64,000 nucleotides of DNA, taken from the NCBI GenBank assembly GCA_964387025.1, contig CAYLUZ010000003.1:62001-126000 (forward strand). Direction: 5' to 3'. Shown here piece after piece: positions 1 to 9,600 of the stretch. A program made the translations under genes and the position numbers. This stretch comes from PNON01 sp964387025 (lineage in GTDB: Bacteria; Chloroflexota; Anaerolineae; Anaerolineales; Anaerolineaceae). The notes beneath the pieces were generated by a model, which saw nothing but the letters and a program-made list of their open reading frames with translations, was not told the origin of the DNA and did no database searches. Positions within the stretch are counted from its first letter, which is position 1, and each line of letters begins with the position of its first letter.

Positions 1-960
1 GGTAACAATCAATCCGAAAATGAATTTTCCACGAGAATTGCTGTTTAAATCTTTGATTATCCAGGATACAAGCAGCCACAGGAATACAGCGCTGACCGGA
101 TAAACCATCACCGGTAGAGTGTAGAAACCCAGGATTGAGAATAAACTCAGGAGCAGCCAGCCTGTAAAACTTGATTGTTTCCGTAGAATACCAGCGATCC
201 ACAGGATCAGGCAGGAGAACAGGCACATGAGGGTGTATCCGCGCGCATTCACAGAGAAGTCCACCAGTATGGGGGTACAGGCAACCAGGGCAGCAGTTAT
301 CAAAGCAGCATTTTTGCCATAGATGACCTTGCCAGCCATATATATTGCGGGAATGGTCAATACCCCGGCTAGAAAAGCTGGAAACCTTAATGCCCAAACG
401 TGATTCCCGAAGATATGATAAACAATATAGACCAGCAAACTATGGAAAATATGATTGTTAGGAGCGGAATAATCGGTGAGAATGACCTGAAGCGACCGCG
501 ATGCAAAGTGGATGAAGGTGTATGCTTCGTCATAACCGACAGCATTATTGATCTGGATTAGACGTATGAATAAACCAATAACGGTTACTCCAAATAGAGC
601 CAGAATGGTCCATTTATCGTCCCTAGAGAAGGTCGCGTGATAAATCCGCTTCAGATCGTTTCGAATGCTTATGGTAGATATCTTTTTGCCAAGCCTTTGA
701 AGCCAATGAATTACCAGGTCTTTCTTAAGAAGAGAGAATATGCCGAAGGCTGCAAGAACCAGGGCTATTCCCCGAATCAGCCACGATAAAATATTGAACT
801 CCGATAGTGAGAGGGAGTCGAATGATCCGTCAGGTTGGAATTTTCCCAGGAATTGAATAATTTGGGAGTACGGGATTATGGCCAAAAAGAATAAGACCGC
901 AGAACTGACCAAGATCAGGGTTGTAAGAATTTTCCAAGGGTTATCATTGTGCTTGTTCAT
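1..960 (-). CDS. Glycosyltransferase family 39 (PMT/ArnT-like) membrane protein, 3' end outside window
   Basis: The reverse strand is open from an ATG at 958-960 to the window edge, giving the first 320 residues. Two hydrophobic segments precede a soluble stretch, then a third segment leads into IQINNAVGYDEAYT. The DE pair at that place, after the first lumenal loop, is the acidic motif expected of GT-C glycosyltransferases that use polyprenyl-phosphate sugars. A later FSVNARGYTL segment also fits the GT39 family. At least seven more membrane helices follow. The likely role is transfer of a sugar from a lipid carrier at the outer face of the membrane; acceptor and sugar cannot be told. The gene is divergent from cysS, and the 124 bp between them contain the cysS promoter. 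Confidence 0.75.
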   Translation of the reverse strand, partial: MNKHNDNPWKILTTLILVSSAVLFFLAIIPYSQIIQFLGKFQPDGSFDSLSLSEFNILSWLIRGIALVLAAFGIFSLLKKDLVIHWLQRLGKKISTISIRNDLKRIYHATFSRDDKWTILALFGVTVIGLFIRLIQINNAVGYDEAYTFIHFASRSLQVILTDYSAPNNHIFHSLLVYIVYHIFGNHVWALRFPAFLAGVLTIPAIYMAGKVIYGKNAALITAALVACTPILVDFSVNARGYTLMCLFSCLILWIAGILRKQSSFTGWLLLSLFSILGFYTLPVMVYPVSAVFLWLLVSWIIKDLNSNSRGKFIFGLIVT

Positions 961-971
961 ATCTGAGCAGG

Positions 972-1000
972 TTGACTCCAGGAGTAACAAAGTCTATTAT
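972..1000 (+). promoter_or_regulatory. Sigma-70-type promoter of cysS
   Basis: TTGACT at 972-977 and TATTAT at 995-1000 are separated by 17 bases. An overlapping TATAAT lies at 998-1003 with a 20-base spacer. Transcription would start near 1007, leaving a leader of about 78 nt before the cysS ATG. Confidence 0.6.
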
Positions 1001-1084
1001 AATGGCAATCAGTTTGTTAAAAATTTCCCGGGTTGATGGGGATATTTCAACCAATTAAGTCGTAACCTGAGGAGTACTGCTATT

Positions 1085-2464
1085 ATGGATTTACAGTTAT
1101 TCGACACATATACCAGGTCTGTCCGAAAATTTGAGCCTTTGCACCCACCGGAAGTGGGATTATATACCTGCGGTCCTACCGTTTATGATTATGCCCACAT
1201 TGGCAATCTGCGTACATACATTTTCGAGGATTTCTTAAGACGGGTACTGGATTGGAACCACTATCCGGTCAAACACGTGATGAACATTACAGATGTGGGG
1301 CATTTGGTATCAGACGCCGACGAAGGCGAAGACAAGATGGAAAAGGGGTCTGCCAGAACAGGTAAAAGTGCCTGGGAGATCGCTGAATTTTACACAGCAG
1401 CGTTCCAGAAAGATATGGAACGGTTAAATATTCTGCCGCCTACGATTTGGTGCCGGGCAACTGACCATATTCAGGAACAGATCGATGCGATCATCTGCAT
1501 TGAAAAAAATGGATTCACTTACCGTACTTCCGATGGGATTTACTTTGATACAGCCAAGATGCCGGATTATGGCTACCTGGGCCGGTTGGATATCGAAGGG
1601 TTGCAAGCGGGTATGCGCATAGATATGGGCGAGAAACGCAATCCGACCGATTTCGCACTATGGAAGTTCAGTCCTAAAGACAAGCAGCGCCAAATGGAAT
1701 GGGACAGCCCATGGGGTAAAGGCTTTCCCGGTTGGCACATCGAGTGCTCGGCAATGTCCGCCAAATACCTGGGTACTTTCTTTGACATTCACTGCGGCGG
1801 GGAAGACCATATCACCGTTCATCATCCCAACGAAATTGCTCAAAATGAAGCCTGTTATGGGACACACCTGGCAAATTTCTGGATGCACGGTTATTTCCTG
1901 CAGCTTGGGGATGAAAAGATGGCGAAATCCGATGGTGGATTTATTCGTCTTGATACGCTTATAGAGCGTGGGTATGACCCGTTAATTTACCGATTCTTCT
2001 GCCTGGGAGCACTATACCGGGCGAAACTTAGCTTCTCGTGGGAAGGGCTCGACAGTGCTGCTATATCTCTCAACCGGTTGCGGAATGCTGTTTTTGAATG
2101 GGGACCTGCCGGTGAAACACCTGATGCCAATTTCGTCGGGCAATTCGAGTCTGCGATAAATGATGACCTGAATATGCCGCGAGCGCTGGCTGTCACATGG
2201 GATTTGGTACATAGCAACCTTGAACCAGCTACCAAGAAAGCCACCATCCTGATTTTTGATAAGGTGTTGGGATTGGGTTTAGCTGACTGGCAGCCCAAGG
2301 TGGAAGAAATTCCCGGAGAGGTGATGCAATTGGTGGAAAAACGAAAATTAGCCAGGCAGGAAAAACGGTGGGCAGATGCAGATACCATTCGGACAGAGAT
2401 CGCTGCCCTGGGTTTCGAGGTGGAGGATTCTCCGCAAGGTCCGAAAGTAAAAACACGTAAATAA
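1085..2464 (+). CDS. cysS: Cysteine--tRNA ligase
   Basis: Class I aminoacyl-tRNA synthetase that charges tRNA-Cys with cysteine. The 459 residues match the normal bacterial length. Visible motifs are CGPTVYD with zinc ligand Cys29, the HIGH-type signature HIGN at 38-41, the GWHIECSAMS segment holding the second zinc Cys, the HHPNEIAQ segment with the His and Glu zinc ligands, and the KMSKS loop as KMAKS near residue 277. The C-terminal region has the usual helical anticodon-binding part. GAGGAG lies 10 bases before the ATG. The next gene starts 22 bases downstream on the same strand, so they are probably cotranscribed. Confidence 0.97.
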   Translation: MDLQLFDTYTRSVRKFEPLHPPEVGLYTCGPTVYDYAHIGNLRTYIFEDFLRRVLDWNHYPVKHVMNITDVGHLVSDADEGEDKMEKGSARTGKSAWEIAEFYTAAFQKDMERLNILPPTIWCRATDHIQEQIDAIICIEKNGFTYRTSDGIYFDTAKMPDYGYLGRLDIEGLQAGMRIDMGEKRNPTDFALWKFSPKDKQRQMEWDSPWGKGFPGWHIECSAMSAKYLGTFFDIHCGGEDHITVHHPNEIAQNEACYGTHLANFWMHGYFLQLGDEKMAKSDGGFIRLDTLIERGYDPLIYRFFCLGALYRAKLSFSWEGLDSAAISLNRLRNAVFEWGPAGETPDANFVGQFESAINDDLNMPRALAVTWDLVHSNLEPATKKATILIFDKVLGLGLADWQPKVEEIPGEVMQLVEKRKLARQEKRWADADTIRTEIAALGFEVEDSPQGPKVKTRK

Positions 2465-2486
2465 GCATAGAAAACCAGGTGATGAT

Positions 2487-3245
2487 ATGCCTAAACAAGA
2501 TCTGGCATTTCGGTCCAGGATAATCAATACGGCTGGGATGTTAGGATTTGCACCTGATCCAAGAAAATCCCTGAGTTTTGACCTGCTTGGAGCCTTTGTT
2601 ACCAATCCTGTCAGCCTTTTATCAAGGTCACCAGCATTGGAACGTTGCTCCATCCCATATATGGGTGGAGTTTTACTGCATTCCGGTTTTCCCAACCCGG
2701 GACTTGCGAAAATCATCGGAAAATATTCCAGGCAGTGGGGCATTTCATCCATTCCGATCATTCTCCATTTGATGGTGAGCGATGATTTGGAAATGGAGAA
2801 GATATTGAGAATATTGGAACCGGTGGAAGGTGTTACCGGACTGGAATTGAGTTTTGAGCCGGATTGTGAACCGCAAAAGATAGCCCGTCTTTTACAAATT
2901 GCCCTAACTGAATGGCCGGTCATTGCTCAGCTAAGTATGGAACAAATGTGTTCCGCCTTACCATCACTTGAAAATGCCGAACTTTCAGCAGTCAGCATTT
3001 CGCCCAAGCGTGGAATATTGTCCACCCAAGTTGTAAGTGGAGAGAACCGGCTTGTGTCAGGCAGGCTGTATGGAGCCAGCCTTTATGCTCAAGCCCTGAC
3101 TGACATGGAGCAGGCATTAACATACAAAGTTCCTGTGATCGCATCTGGTGGCGTAACGACACTCGAGCAGGTAGACCAATTAATACAAGCGGGGGCTTAT
3201 GCAGTGCAGATTGATACAGTTTTATGGGGCCAGGGGCTGAGTTAG
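2487..3245 (+). CDS. Dihydroorotate dehydrogenase-like TIM-barrel protein
   Basis: A 252-residue protein resembling the FMN-binding barrel of class 1 dihydroorotate dehydrogenases. It has NTAGMLGF near the N-terminus (like the NAAG start of PyrD), GAFVTNPVSL, a SGRLYGASLYAQAL segment in the place of the conserved SG-x-A-x-K-P loop, and VIASGGVTTLEQ followed by AGAYAVQIDT, which is the typical phosphate-binding end of the barrel. It is shorter than PyrD (about 300) and the usual catalytic Cys or Ser loop is not clear, so orotate synthesis should not be assumed. It follows cysS by 22 bases and its stop overlaps the stop of convergent dtd by 4 bases. Confidence 0.6.
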   Translation: MPKQDLAFRSRIINTAGMLGFAPDPRKSLSFDLLGAFVTNPVSLLSRSPALERCSIPYMGGVLLHSGFPNPGLAKIIGKYSRQWGISSIPIILHLMVSDDLEMEKILRILEPVEGVTGLELSFEPDCEPQKIARLLQIALTEWPVIAQLSMEQMCSALPSLENAELSAVSISPKRGILSTQVVSGENRLVSGRLYGASLYAQALTDMEQALTYKVPVIASGGVTTLEQVDQLIQAGAYAVQIDTVLWGQGLS

Positions 3246-3679
3246 TTTTCCAGAGTGATGGTCACAGGACCATCGTTGATCAGTTCAATCACCATGTGTG
3301 CGCCAAATACTCCCTGTTGAACCGGGATACCCGCTGATTTAAGGTAATTTGCGAATTGATCCACCAGAGGACTGGCAAGTTCCGGACTCATTGCTTCCAC
3401 AAAAGATGGGCGGTTGCCCTTGCGGGTATCTGCAAGTAAAGTGAATTGCGATACCACCAGCGCTGAACCGCTGATATCCAACAGTGAGAGATTCATTTTT
3501 CCAGCAGCATCGGAGAAGATCCGCAGATTGGTTATTTTCTTTGCCATTTGAGCTGCTTTATCTGAGTTATCCTCTTTGCCAGCGCCAATAAGAATCAATA
3601 GACCGCTGCCAATATCGGCAACGGTCTGATTATCTACATCTACTTTACAGCGGGTAACGCGCTGGACAACAGCTTTCAT
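3242..3679 (-). CDS. dtd: D-aminoacyl-tRNA deacylase
   Basis: Hydrolyses D-amino acids, and glycine mischarged on tRNA-Ala, from tRNA. The 145 residues are the standard DTD length. The two family signatures are present: SQFTLLADTRKGNRPSF in the middle, and NDGPVTI near the C-terminus, whose Gly-Pro is the cis motif that gives chiral selection. It starts 2 bases after the trpS stop and is the last gene of a three-gene operon with trpS and a SelW-like selenoprotein. No terminator was seen between it and the convergent gene. Confidence 0.97.
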   Translation of the reverse strand: MKAVVQRVTRCKVDVDNQTVADIGSGLLILIGAGKEDNSDKAAQMAKKITNLRIFSDAAGKMNLSLLDISGSALVVSQFTLLADTRKGNRPSFVEAMSPELASPLVDQFANYLKSAGIPVQQGVFGAHMVIELINDGPVTITLEN

Positions 3680-3681
3680 GA

Positions 3682-4677
3682 TTACCTGAGTTCAGGAAGC
3701 CCGATGGCTCCACGAACTTCATACATGGTCTGGGCGGCAATTATTCGCGCTCGCTTCGCACCATCATATAAGATATTCCATACTTCATCAGGTTTTTCAT
3801 CGAACTTTGCGCGGGACTCACGGAAAGGTTCCAGCGCATGGTTGAGGTTTTTAGCGTACAATTTCTTACAATCCACACAACCTATTCCTGCCCTGCGACA
3901 TTCGATATTGACCATCTCAACTTCTTCTTTGGAAGTGTAGATCTTATGCATATTGAAAACATTGCAAATGTCCGGGTTACCAGGGTCTGTACGTTTGATG
4001 CGTGCTGGGTCGGTGACCATCATCATTACCCGTTTCTGAGTTTCTTCAGGTGTTGCGGCAATCTCGATATGGTTATCCAGGCTCTTACCCATTTTTTGTA
4101 CACCATCAATACCCAATACCTTGGGAACGGTGGTCACTTTCATTTGCGGCTCGATCAAGACATTGCAGTTATAACGATAATTGAATGAGCGCACTATCTC
4201 GCGTGTAAATTCAATATGCGGAGCCTGGTCGATTCCAACCGGGACAGCATTTGATTTATACAACACAATATCTGCTGCCATGAGCACAGGATACCCTACC
4301 AATCCATAATTAATATTATTCGGATTGTCGCGGGCTTTTTCTTTGAATGTGGGCAGGTCAGTTAACTTTCCGAGAGGGGTGACCATTGAAAGAATGGTAT
4401 GCAGTTCGGTCACCTGGGGAACCATGGACTGGACGAACATGATGGATTTAGTCGGGTCGATCCCGGCTGCCAACCAGTCAAGCGCCATTTCATAAATGTT
4501 TTGTTTTAGATTGACTGTATCTTCCACCGTGGTTAATGCGTGGAGATCGACTATACAATAGACACAATCATAATCATTCTGAAGAGCCACATAGTTTCGG
4601 ATAGCTCCCAGGTAATTGCCTAAATGCTGGCGGCCAGTTGGACGGGCGCCTGAAAAGACTCGACCTTTTGTTGTCAT
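3682..4677 (-). CDS. trpS: Tryptophan--tRNA ligase with a probable [4Fe-4S] motif
   Basis: Class I synthetase charging tRNA-Trp; 331 residues, typical length. The HIGH-type signature is in TGRQHLGNYLGA near residue 15 and the KMSKS loop is KMGKS. In the anticodon-binding region four cysteines are spaced C-x21-C-x6-C-x2-C, ending in IGCVDCKK. From memory the Thermotoga maritima TrpRS binds a [4Fe-4S] cluster with a nearly identical C-x22-C-x6-C-x2-C motif that helps read the anticodon, so a cluster is likely here too. The gene starts 3 bases after the stop of the selenoprotein gene and 2 bases before dtd. Confidence 0.95.
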   Translation of the reverse strand: MTTKGRVFSGARPTGRQHLGNYLGAIRNYVALQNDYDCVYCIVDLHALTTVEDTVNLKQNIYEMALDWLAAGIDPTKSIMFVQSMVPQVTELHTILSMVTPLGKLTDLPTFKEKARDNPNNINYGLVGYPVLMAADIVLYKSNAVPVGIDQAPHIEFTREIVRSFNYRYNCNVLIEPQMKVTTVPKVLGIDGVQKMGKSLDNHIEIAATPEETQKRVMMMVTDPARIKRTDPGNPDICNVFNMHKIYTSKEEVEMVNIECRRAGIGCVDCKKLYAKNLNHALEPFRESRAKFDEKPDEVWNILYDGAKRARIIAAQTMYEVRGAIGLPELR

Positions 4678-4680
4678 AAA

Positions 4681-4929
4681 TTACCTTTTCTTTATGTGTT
4701 CTTTGATCAAATCCAGTACTTCACCAGGTTCCGCATGGCGTCCGGTTTTTTGTTTGGAATAGACCAGGAAATTATTCACTTCCACTTCGAACTTGCCGCC
4801 ATCAGATGGTAAGAGAGTAATTGATTTTGCTTCTGCTTCCAGGTCTTTGAGTATTTCGGCTGCCAAACTGACAGCCCTAGGTGTATAGTGTCAAACAGCG
4901 CAATAAGTGATGTTAATTTCAAGCAACAT
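4681..4929 (-). CDS. SelW/Rdx-family selenoprotein with in-frame UGA (Sec13)
   Basis: Read with TGA at 4891-4893 as selenocysteine, this gene encodes 82 residues. The N-terminus becomes MLLEINITYCAVU followed by HYTPRAVSLAAEIL, i.e. the Cys-x-x-Sec redox motif at residues 10-13 that defines SelW-like (Rdx) thioredoxin-fold proteins. The rest, with GGKFEVEVNN, FLVYSKQKTGR and a final helix, matches the family. The ATG at 4927-4929 is preceded by AAGGA with 7 bases spacing. Without recoding the ORF can only start at a TTG (4866) inside helix 1 and lacks the redox motif. A 7-bp hairpin after the TGA fits a bacterial SECIS element. Known relatives are thiol redox proteins of uncertain substrate. 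It heads the operon with trpS and dtd. A TGC-to-TGA error is the main alternative. Confidence 0.85.
4858..4893 (-). promoter_or_regulatory. Putative bacterial SECIS element following the Sec codon
   Basis: On the minus strand the TGA (4893-4891) is followed by 14 bases and then a perfect stem GGCTGTC (4876-4870) / GGCAGCC (4864-4858), with one G-U pair, closing a 5-base loop AGTTT (4869-4865). The loop begins 22 bases after the TGA and has G at its second position. Both agree with what I recall of the bSECIS consensus (loop 16-37 nt from UGA, G among the first two loop bases). Confidence 0.75.
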
Positions 4930-5352
4930 GGAGATCCTTATTATATAAATTATTGATGGAATTATACACGAATATAATCCCTTGCCATATCAAGATAGAT
5001 AGATAAGATCCTAATTTCCCATGTCAAATGCATGATTAGTGGAATATTTTCGAATCATGGAATTGCATTCTTAAATATGAAAAGATATAAAAATTAATAA
5101 TTCACTGGTTTCTCAATTCAAGAAAGGGCGATATGACACAAAGATTATGACGTGGAGTAATGTTTTATGGGGAATTTATTGATTTCTCATCCTCAACAAT
5201 ATAGTATTAATAATCAGGTACTTATCAGAATTGAATTTGATTAGAGAAATTTGCAACCTCTGGTCAAAAGGATTTTATCCAGCCAGGTGTTATTACAATT
5301 ATTAATCCAAATATCAATTGAATCGAACAACTGATTATCTAAGGACCTAAGT
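4930..5352. other. AT-rich intergenic region between divergent genes
   Basis: No gene was recognised. On the minus strand a TATAAT box (forward 4961-4966) would start the selenoprotein operon about 25 nt before its ATG, leaving room for the AAGGA ribosome site. On the plus strand AAGGA lies 7 bases before the GGDEF gene. The remainder is AT-rich, with no repeat or RNA gene that I can support. Confidence 0.4.
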
Positions 5353-6411
5353 ATGAAGTGGAATCACATCCAATCTGTTTATACGAACGAGGAAGACAGG
5401 TATCTTGCGAAAATATTCTTAAGAATAATTTTTGGATTAATTACTGCGGATATTGTGGTGGTCTGTGCAGCTTTACTCTGGAAAGATTGGAGCACTTTTA
5501 CGGCAGGAATTATTGGCTGTATATTGTATCTCATTCCGCTTTGGTTACTCTTTAAAGGGCATCTGCGAATTTGTGGACTCATTTTTATAATAATCACTCT
5601 GGTTACGGTGACAGTCGCCGTAACATTTGGTCAGGGCATACATGATATCGGGATTATCGCATATCCGATGATCATTGTTGTGGTCAGTCTGATCTTAAAC
5701 CGTCGCGAATATTTCATTATCTCAGGGATCACCCTTGGTGCTCTGGCATGGCTGGTTTTTGGCGAATTATTTGGATTGTTCCATGCGAAACCTATCACTA
5801 CCCCTGGCGGAGCTGATTTTATCGTAGTTGGAGTAATATTCATGGTCGCTGTCCTGGTAGTAGATTCCTTGGCTGAGAACATGCGCAGGAATTTACGTCG
5901 TGCGAACCAAGAGATCACTCAGCGGAAAGTATTGGAGGAGCAGCTACGACACCAAAGCACCCATGATATATTGACAGGCCTGTATAACCGTGCTTTTTTC
6001 GAAGAAGAGCTTTTCAGGATAGAGAAAAGCCGTGAATTTCCCGTGAGCATCATCGTTGCAGATGTTGACGATCTTAAAATGGTCAATGATACACAGGGGC
6101 ATGCAGTTGGTGACGAACTTTTACGCCATTTATCCATGGTCCTGCAAGAAGTTTTTCGGGCGAGTGATGTTGTCGCTCGAATCGGAGGTGACGAATTTGT
6201 AGTTCTACTCCCCCAAACGGACCGTTTGACTGTAGTAGGAACCTTATCACGAATACGTGAAAAACTAGACGAGCACAATATCAAGTACCCGGATTTACCA
6301 TTGAGCGCTTCGTTAGGCGCTTCCACAGTAGATGGTGGTAAATTATCGGATGCTTTGTCAATTGCTGACGGATGTATGTACGCTGAAAAAATTGCTCGAA
6401 AAGCTGGTTAA
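5353..6411 (+). CDS. Membrane-bound diguanylate cyclase (GGDEF)
   Basis: The product has 352 residues. Residues 20-180 form five or six membrane helices; a short coiled linker (about 180-205) leads to a GGDEF domain. The domain begins HDILTGLYNRAFFEEEL and carries the intact active-site GGDEF at about residues 278-282 within ARIGGDEFVVLL, so it should make c-di-GMP from two GTP. A possible inhibitory I-site (RxxD) just before the active site is not evident: the segment reads EVFRASDVVARI, in which RASD stands 5 residues before GG, so an I-site-like RxxD is in fact possible. No sensory domain other than the membrane part is visible. The HD-GYP gene 207 bp downstream would degrade the product. 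Confidence 0.9.
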   Translation: MKWNHIQSVYTNEEDRYLAKIFLRIIFGLITADIVVVCAALLWKDWSTFTAGIIGCILYLIPLWLLFKGHLRICGLIFIIITLVTVTVAVTFGQGIHDIGIIAYPMIIVVVSLILNRREYFIISGITLGALAWLVFGELFGLFHAKPITTPGGADFIVVGVIFMVAVLVVDSLAENMRRNLRRANQEITQRKVLEEQLRHQSTHDILTGLYNRAFFEEELFRIEKSREFPVSIIVADVDDLKMVNDTQGHAVGDELLRHLSMVLQEVFRASDVVARIGGDEFVVLLPQTDRLTVVGTLSRIREKLDEHNIKYPDLPLSASLGASTVDGGKLSDALSIADGCMYAEKIARKAG

Positions 6412-6618
6412 TAAATATCAATCATTACTTCATCAGGAATCGAGAATCGATTATATGGTGGATATAGAGTTTATATTTGATGGATTATCTCAAAAGAGTA
6501 AATTTTTTGATAATCGGAAGATTCCGATACCTGGCGGCAAGATAAACTTAATACCAGATGTTGAAGAATCTGATAACGATTTAATTTGGGATTTGTCCCG
6601 ACATTGGAGAAATCTCTG

Positions 6619-9600
6619 ATGGATCAATATACATTAAACTCAATTCTTTATCTGGTCCCAATCATAGCATCATTTATGATAACGTTTGGATTGAGCCTAC
6701 TGGCATTCAGTCGAAGGAGGGAGACTGGTGGACTGTTATTTGCTTTCGTCTTACTTCTGGAATCCGAATGGCTGATAGGTTACATTATTGGTTTGTTAAG
6801 TCCTACCCTGGAACAAAAGATCTTCTGGGAGAACATGCAGTACTTTGGAACATTGTTGGGTCCATTAATGATCCTTGTGTTTTCGGTAGAATATGTCGAT
6901 CAGAATTCATTGACAAAATGGAAACTGTGGGTTGGTCTTTCAATTCCAGCAATTATTATCATTATCCTGTCATTCACAAATCCACATCATCACCTGGCTC
7001 TTCTTAATCAACGATTGATCCCGGGTGAACCATTTGATATATATGCCTACGATTTTGGGATTCCAGTCTATGCTGTCTTGTTTTATTGTTATGGTTTGAT
7101 GATTTGGTCAATATTTTTATTAATCAAGCATTACATTCAACAAAATGGTATATATCGACGCCAAACGGGATTTATCCTTGCTGGCATAACTATTCCAGTT
7201 ATTTGTTCTATCACAATTTTTTTTGATCTCCCATTTCTCCCTCAGAGGGATATTTCTCCCTATTATTTTGCAATAGCAAACTTATTCACTGCCTATGGAT
7301 TGTATAGAGTAGGAATTTTTGAAATCGTTCCCATTGGCCGCAACCTGGTTGTGAGCAATATGCGGGATGGTGTGTTACTTGTCGATGCGTCATGTCATTT
7401 GGTGGATATTAACCAGTCCGCTCGGGACCTGATCGGGGAACCCAACTTAGAGGCGAAAGGACAGCTTATCAATAGTATTCCGGGAAAATGGGGTGGATAT
7501 CTGAAGATCGAAGGCAACATCGATACAACTTATTCAAAGGAAGTTTCATTCTCAGAGCAGGGGAAGCAACAATACTTTGACATTTCGATAAACCGAATTA
7601 TCAATAATAATGGGCAGTTTGTCGGTTATATGATCATTTTACGGGATATCACTGAACGTACACTACTGGAAGCAGAACGTAGTCAAAGTCACGATCTTCT
7701 TGGGCAGCGTGTAAACGAACGTACAGCGGAACTTGTGATGGCGAATGAGAAGTTAAACACAGAAGTGGCTCAGCGCTGGCGTGCGGAGCTGGAGAAAGAA
7801 AAACAAAGACACGAGATGGAGATTCTTTACACTCTGACTTTTGAACTGGCAGCCATGCCTTTGGATGCCGACCTGGAGAGCATTGTCACCAAGCGGATAA
7901 AAGAACTGACTGGAGCATTTATTGCCACGGTTTCAGAATATAACCCGTTGAAGAAACAACTAGAACTACGTCGTATCGAGACGGAAAGCAGTGCAATACG
8001 GGAAGCTAATCGCTTAATGAAGCGCAGCGTAACTGATTTGAACTTTCCGGTTAGCGATGCGGTGTATAAAGAGATGGTCAAAGCAGTGGTTGGCCATAGG
8101 AACACCTTAAATGAAGCTACATTCGGGTCGATCCCGCCTAAAATCAGCACAATCTTACAAAAATTATTCAATCTGCAATCTTTCATCGGTTTGGCTATCC
8201 AACACGAAGGCGAGCTGTTGGGTACATTGATGATAGTACTGCAACGAGGACAGGCTTTACCATCAGACTGGTTAGTCATTTCCCTGGCAAATGTTCTATC
8301 GATCGTTTACAGACGCAAAAGGGCTGAAACCGAAAGACTTGAAAGTGAAAACCGCTTTCGTACCCTGGCAGAGATGCTGCCGCAAGCCATTTATGAATGT
8401 GATTTGTCAGGTCAGCTCACTTATGTCAACCGTAAGGCATTTGAAATGTTCGGGTTCACGCAGATTGAGCCAGGTCTGACTGTTTTCAACCTGGTTGAGC
8501 AATCTGAACGGGACCGAGTTCGCGACAAGATTAAACACCTGATCGAAGGGCTTGGGGATACAAATTCAGAATTCATGGCTCTTCAAAAAAACGGCTCAAC
8601 GTTTCCGGTTTTGATCTATTCTACAACTGTGATCAAGGATAATTATCCTGTAGGATTCCGGGGAGTAGTGGTGGATATCAGTGAGCTTAAATTGGCAGAA
8701 GAGAAAATCCAACAAAGCGAGAAGAAATATCGTGAACTATTCCACATTAATAATGATGGAATAGCTATCTATTTAAAAGGAGCATATCAAAAATCCATAA
8801 ACCTGGTCGAAATGAATGAAGCGGTTCATAAAATGCTCGGTTATTCCAGAGAGGAAATGTTCAGGCTTTTTCCTGCGATTTTGGAATCTGAACTGATAAA
8901 AGCAGAGCTACAACCACATCAATACGAACTTGAATCCCTGGGAGTAACAAATTTTGAAACGGCTCTGGTCCATAAAGAAGGGCATCATGTGAATGTTGAG
9001 TTTACTATGCAATTAATTCAATACGAGGGTCAGGCAGCCGTCATGAATATAATCCGGGATGTCACAGAGCGGAAACAGCATGAAAATGAACTTCAAGCAA
9101 TTGCCACCCTCAGTGCTGCCTTGCGAGCAGCACCATCCCGTTCTGAAATGCTTCCAGTGCTCGTTGACCAAATTGCCAGTCTCATTAATTGCGATTTAGT
9201 AGATATAGAAATTATCGAGCCTTTAGCTGGCGATACCATTGTAGAAGCCGCATATGGCGTGTGGAAGCCTATGATTGGTACAAGACAAAAGAAGGGAACC
9301 GGACTTAATGCTGTAATCAGTGAAACTTTAAAGCCTTACCACACAAATTGTCTGGACAAAGAAGAGAACCTTCCTTTCCCGAATTGGGCGTACGAAGGAA
9401 TTCGTGCATATGCTGGTGTACCTCTCATTGCCCAGGAAAAATTGATCGGGTTTGTTTGGATAGGACAAAAATCTGACATCAGTGTAAATGAAGTCCAATT
9501 ACTATCTGCAATCACTGATATAGCTGCAAACGCAATTCATAGAGCGACATTGCACGAACAGGTTTTGCAATATGCGATTAACTTATCATCAGCATACGAC

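Noticed and set aside
4681..4866. A 61-residue ORF from a TTG start
   Set aside because: It is the 3' part of the selenoprotein gene. It lacks the redox motif and has no ribosome site; the longer reading through TGA explains all the signals.
6332..6619. A 95-codon ORF overlapping the end of the GGDEF gene
   Set aside because: It overlaps a real gene by 80 bases, has no ribosome site and no recognisable motif. The 207-bp gap is better read as untranslated.
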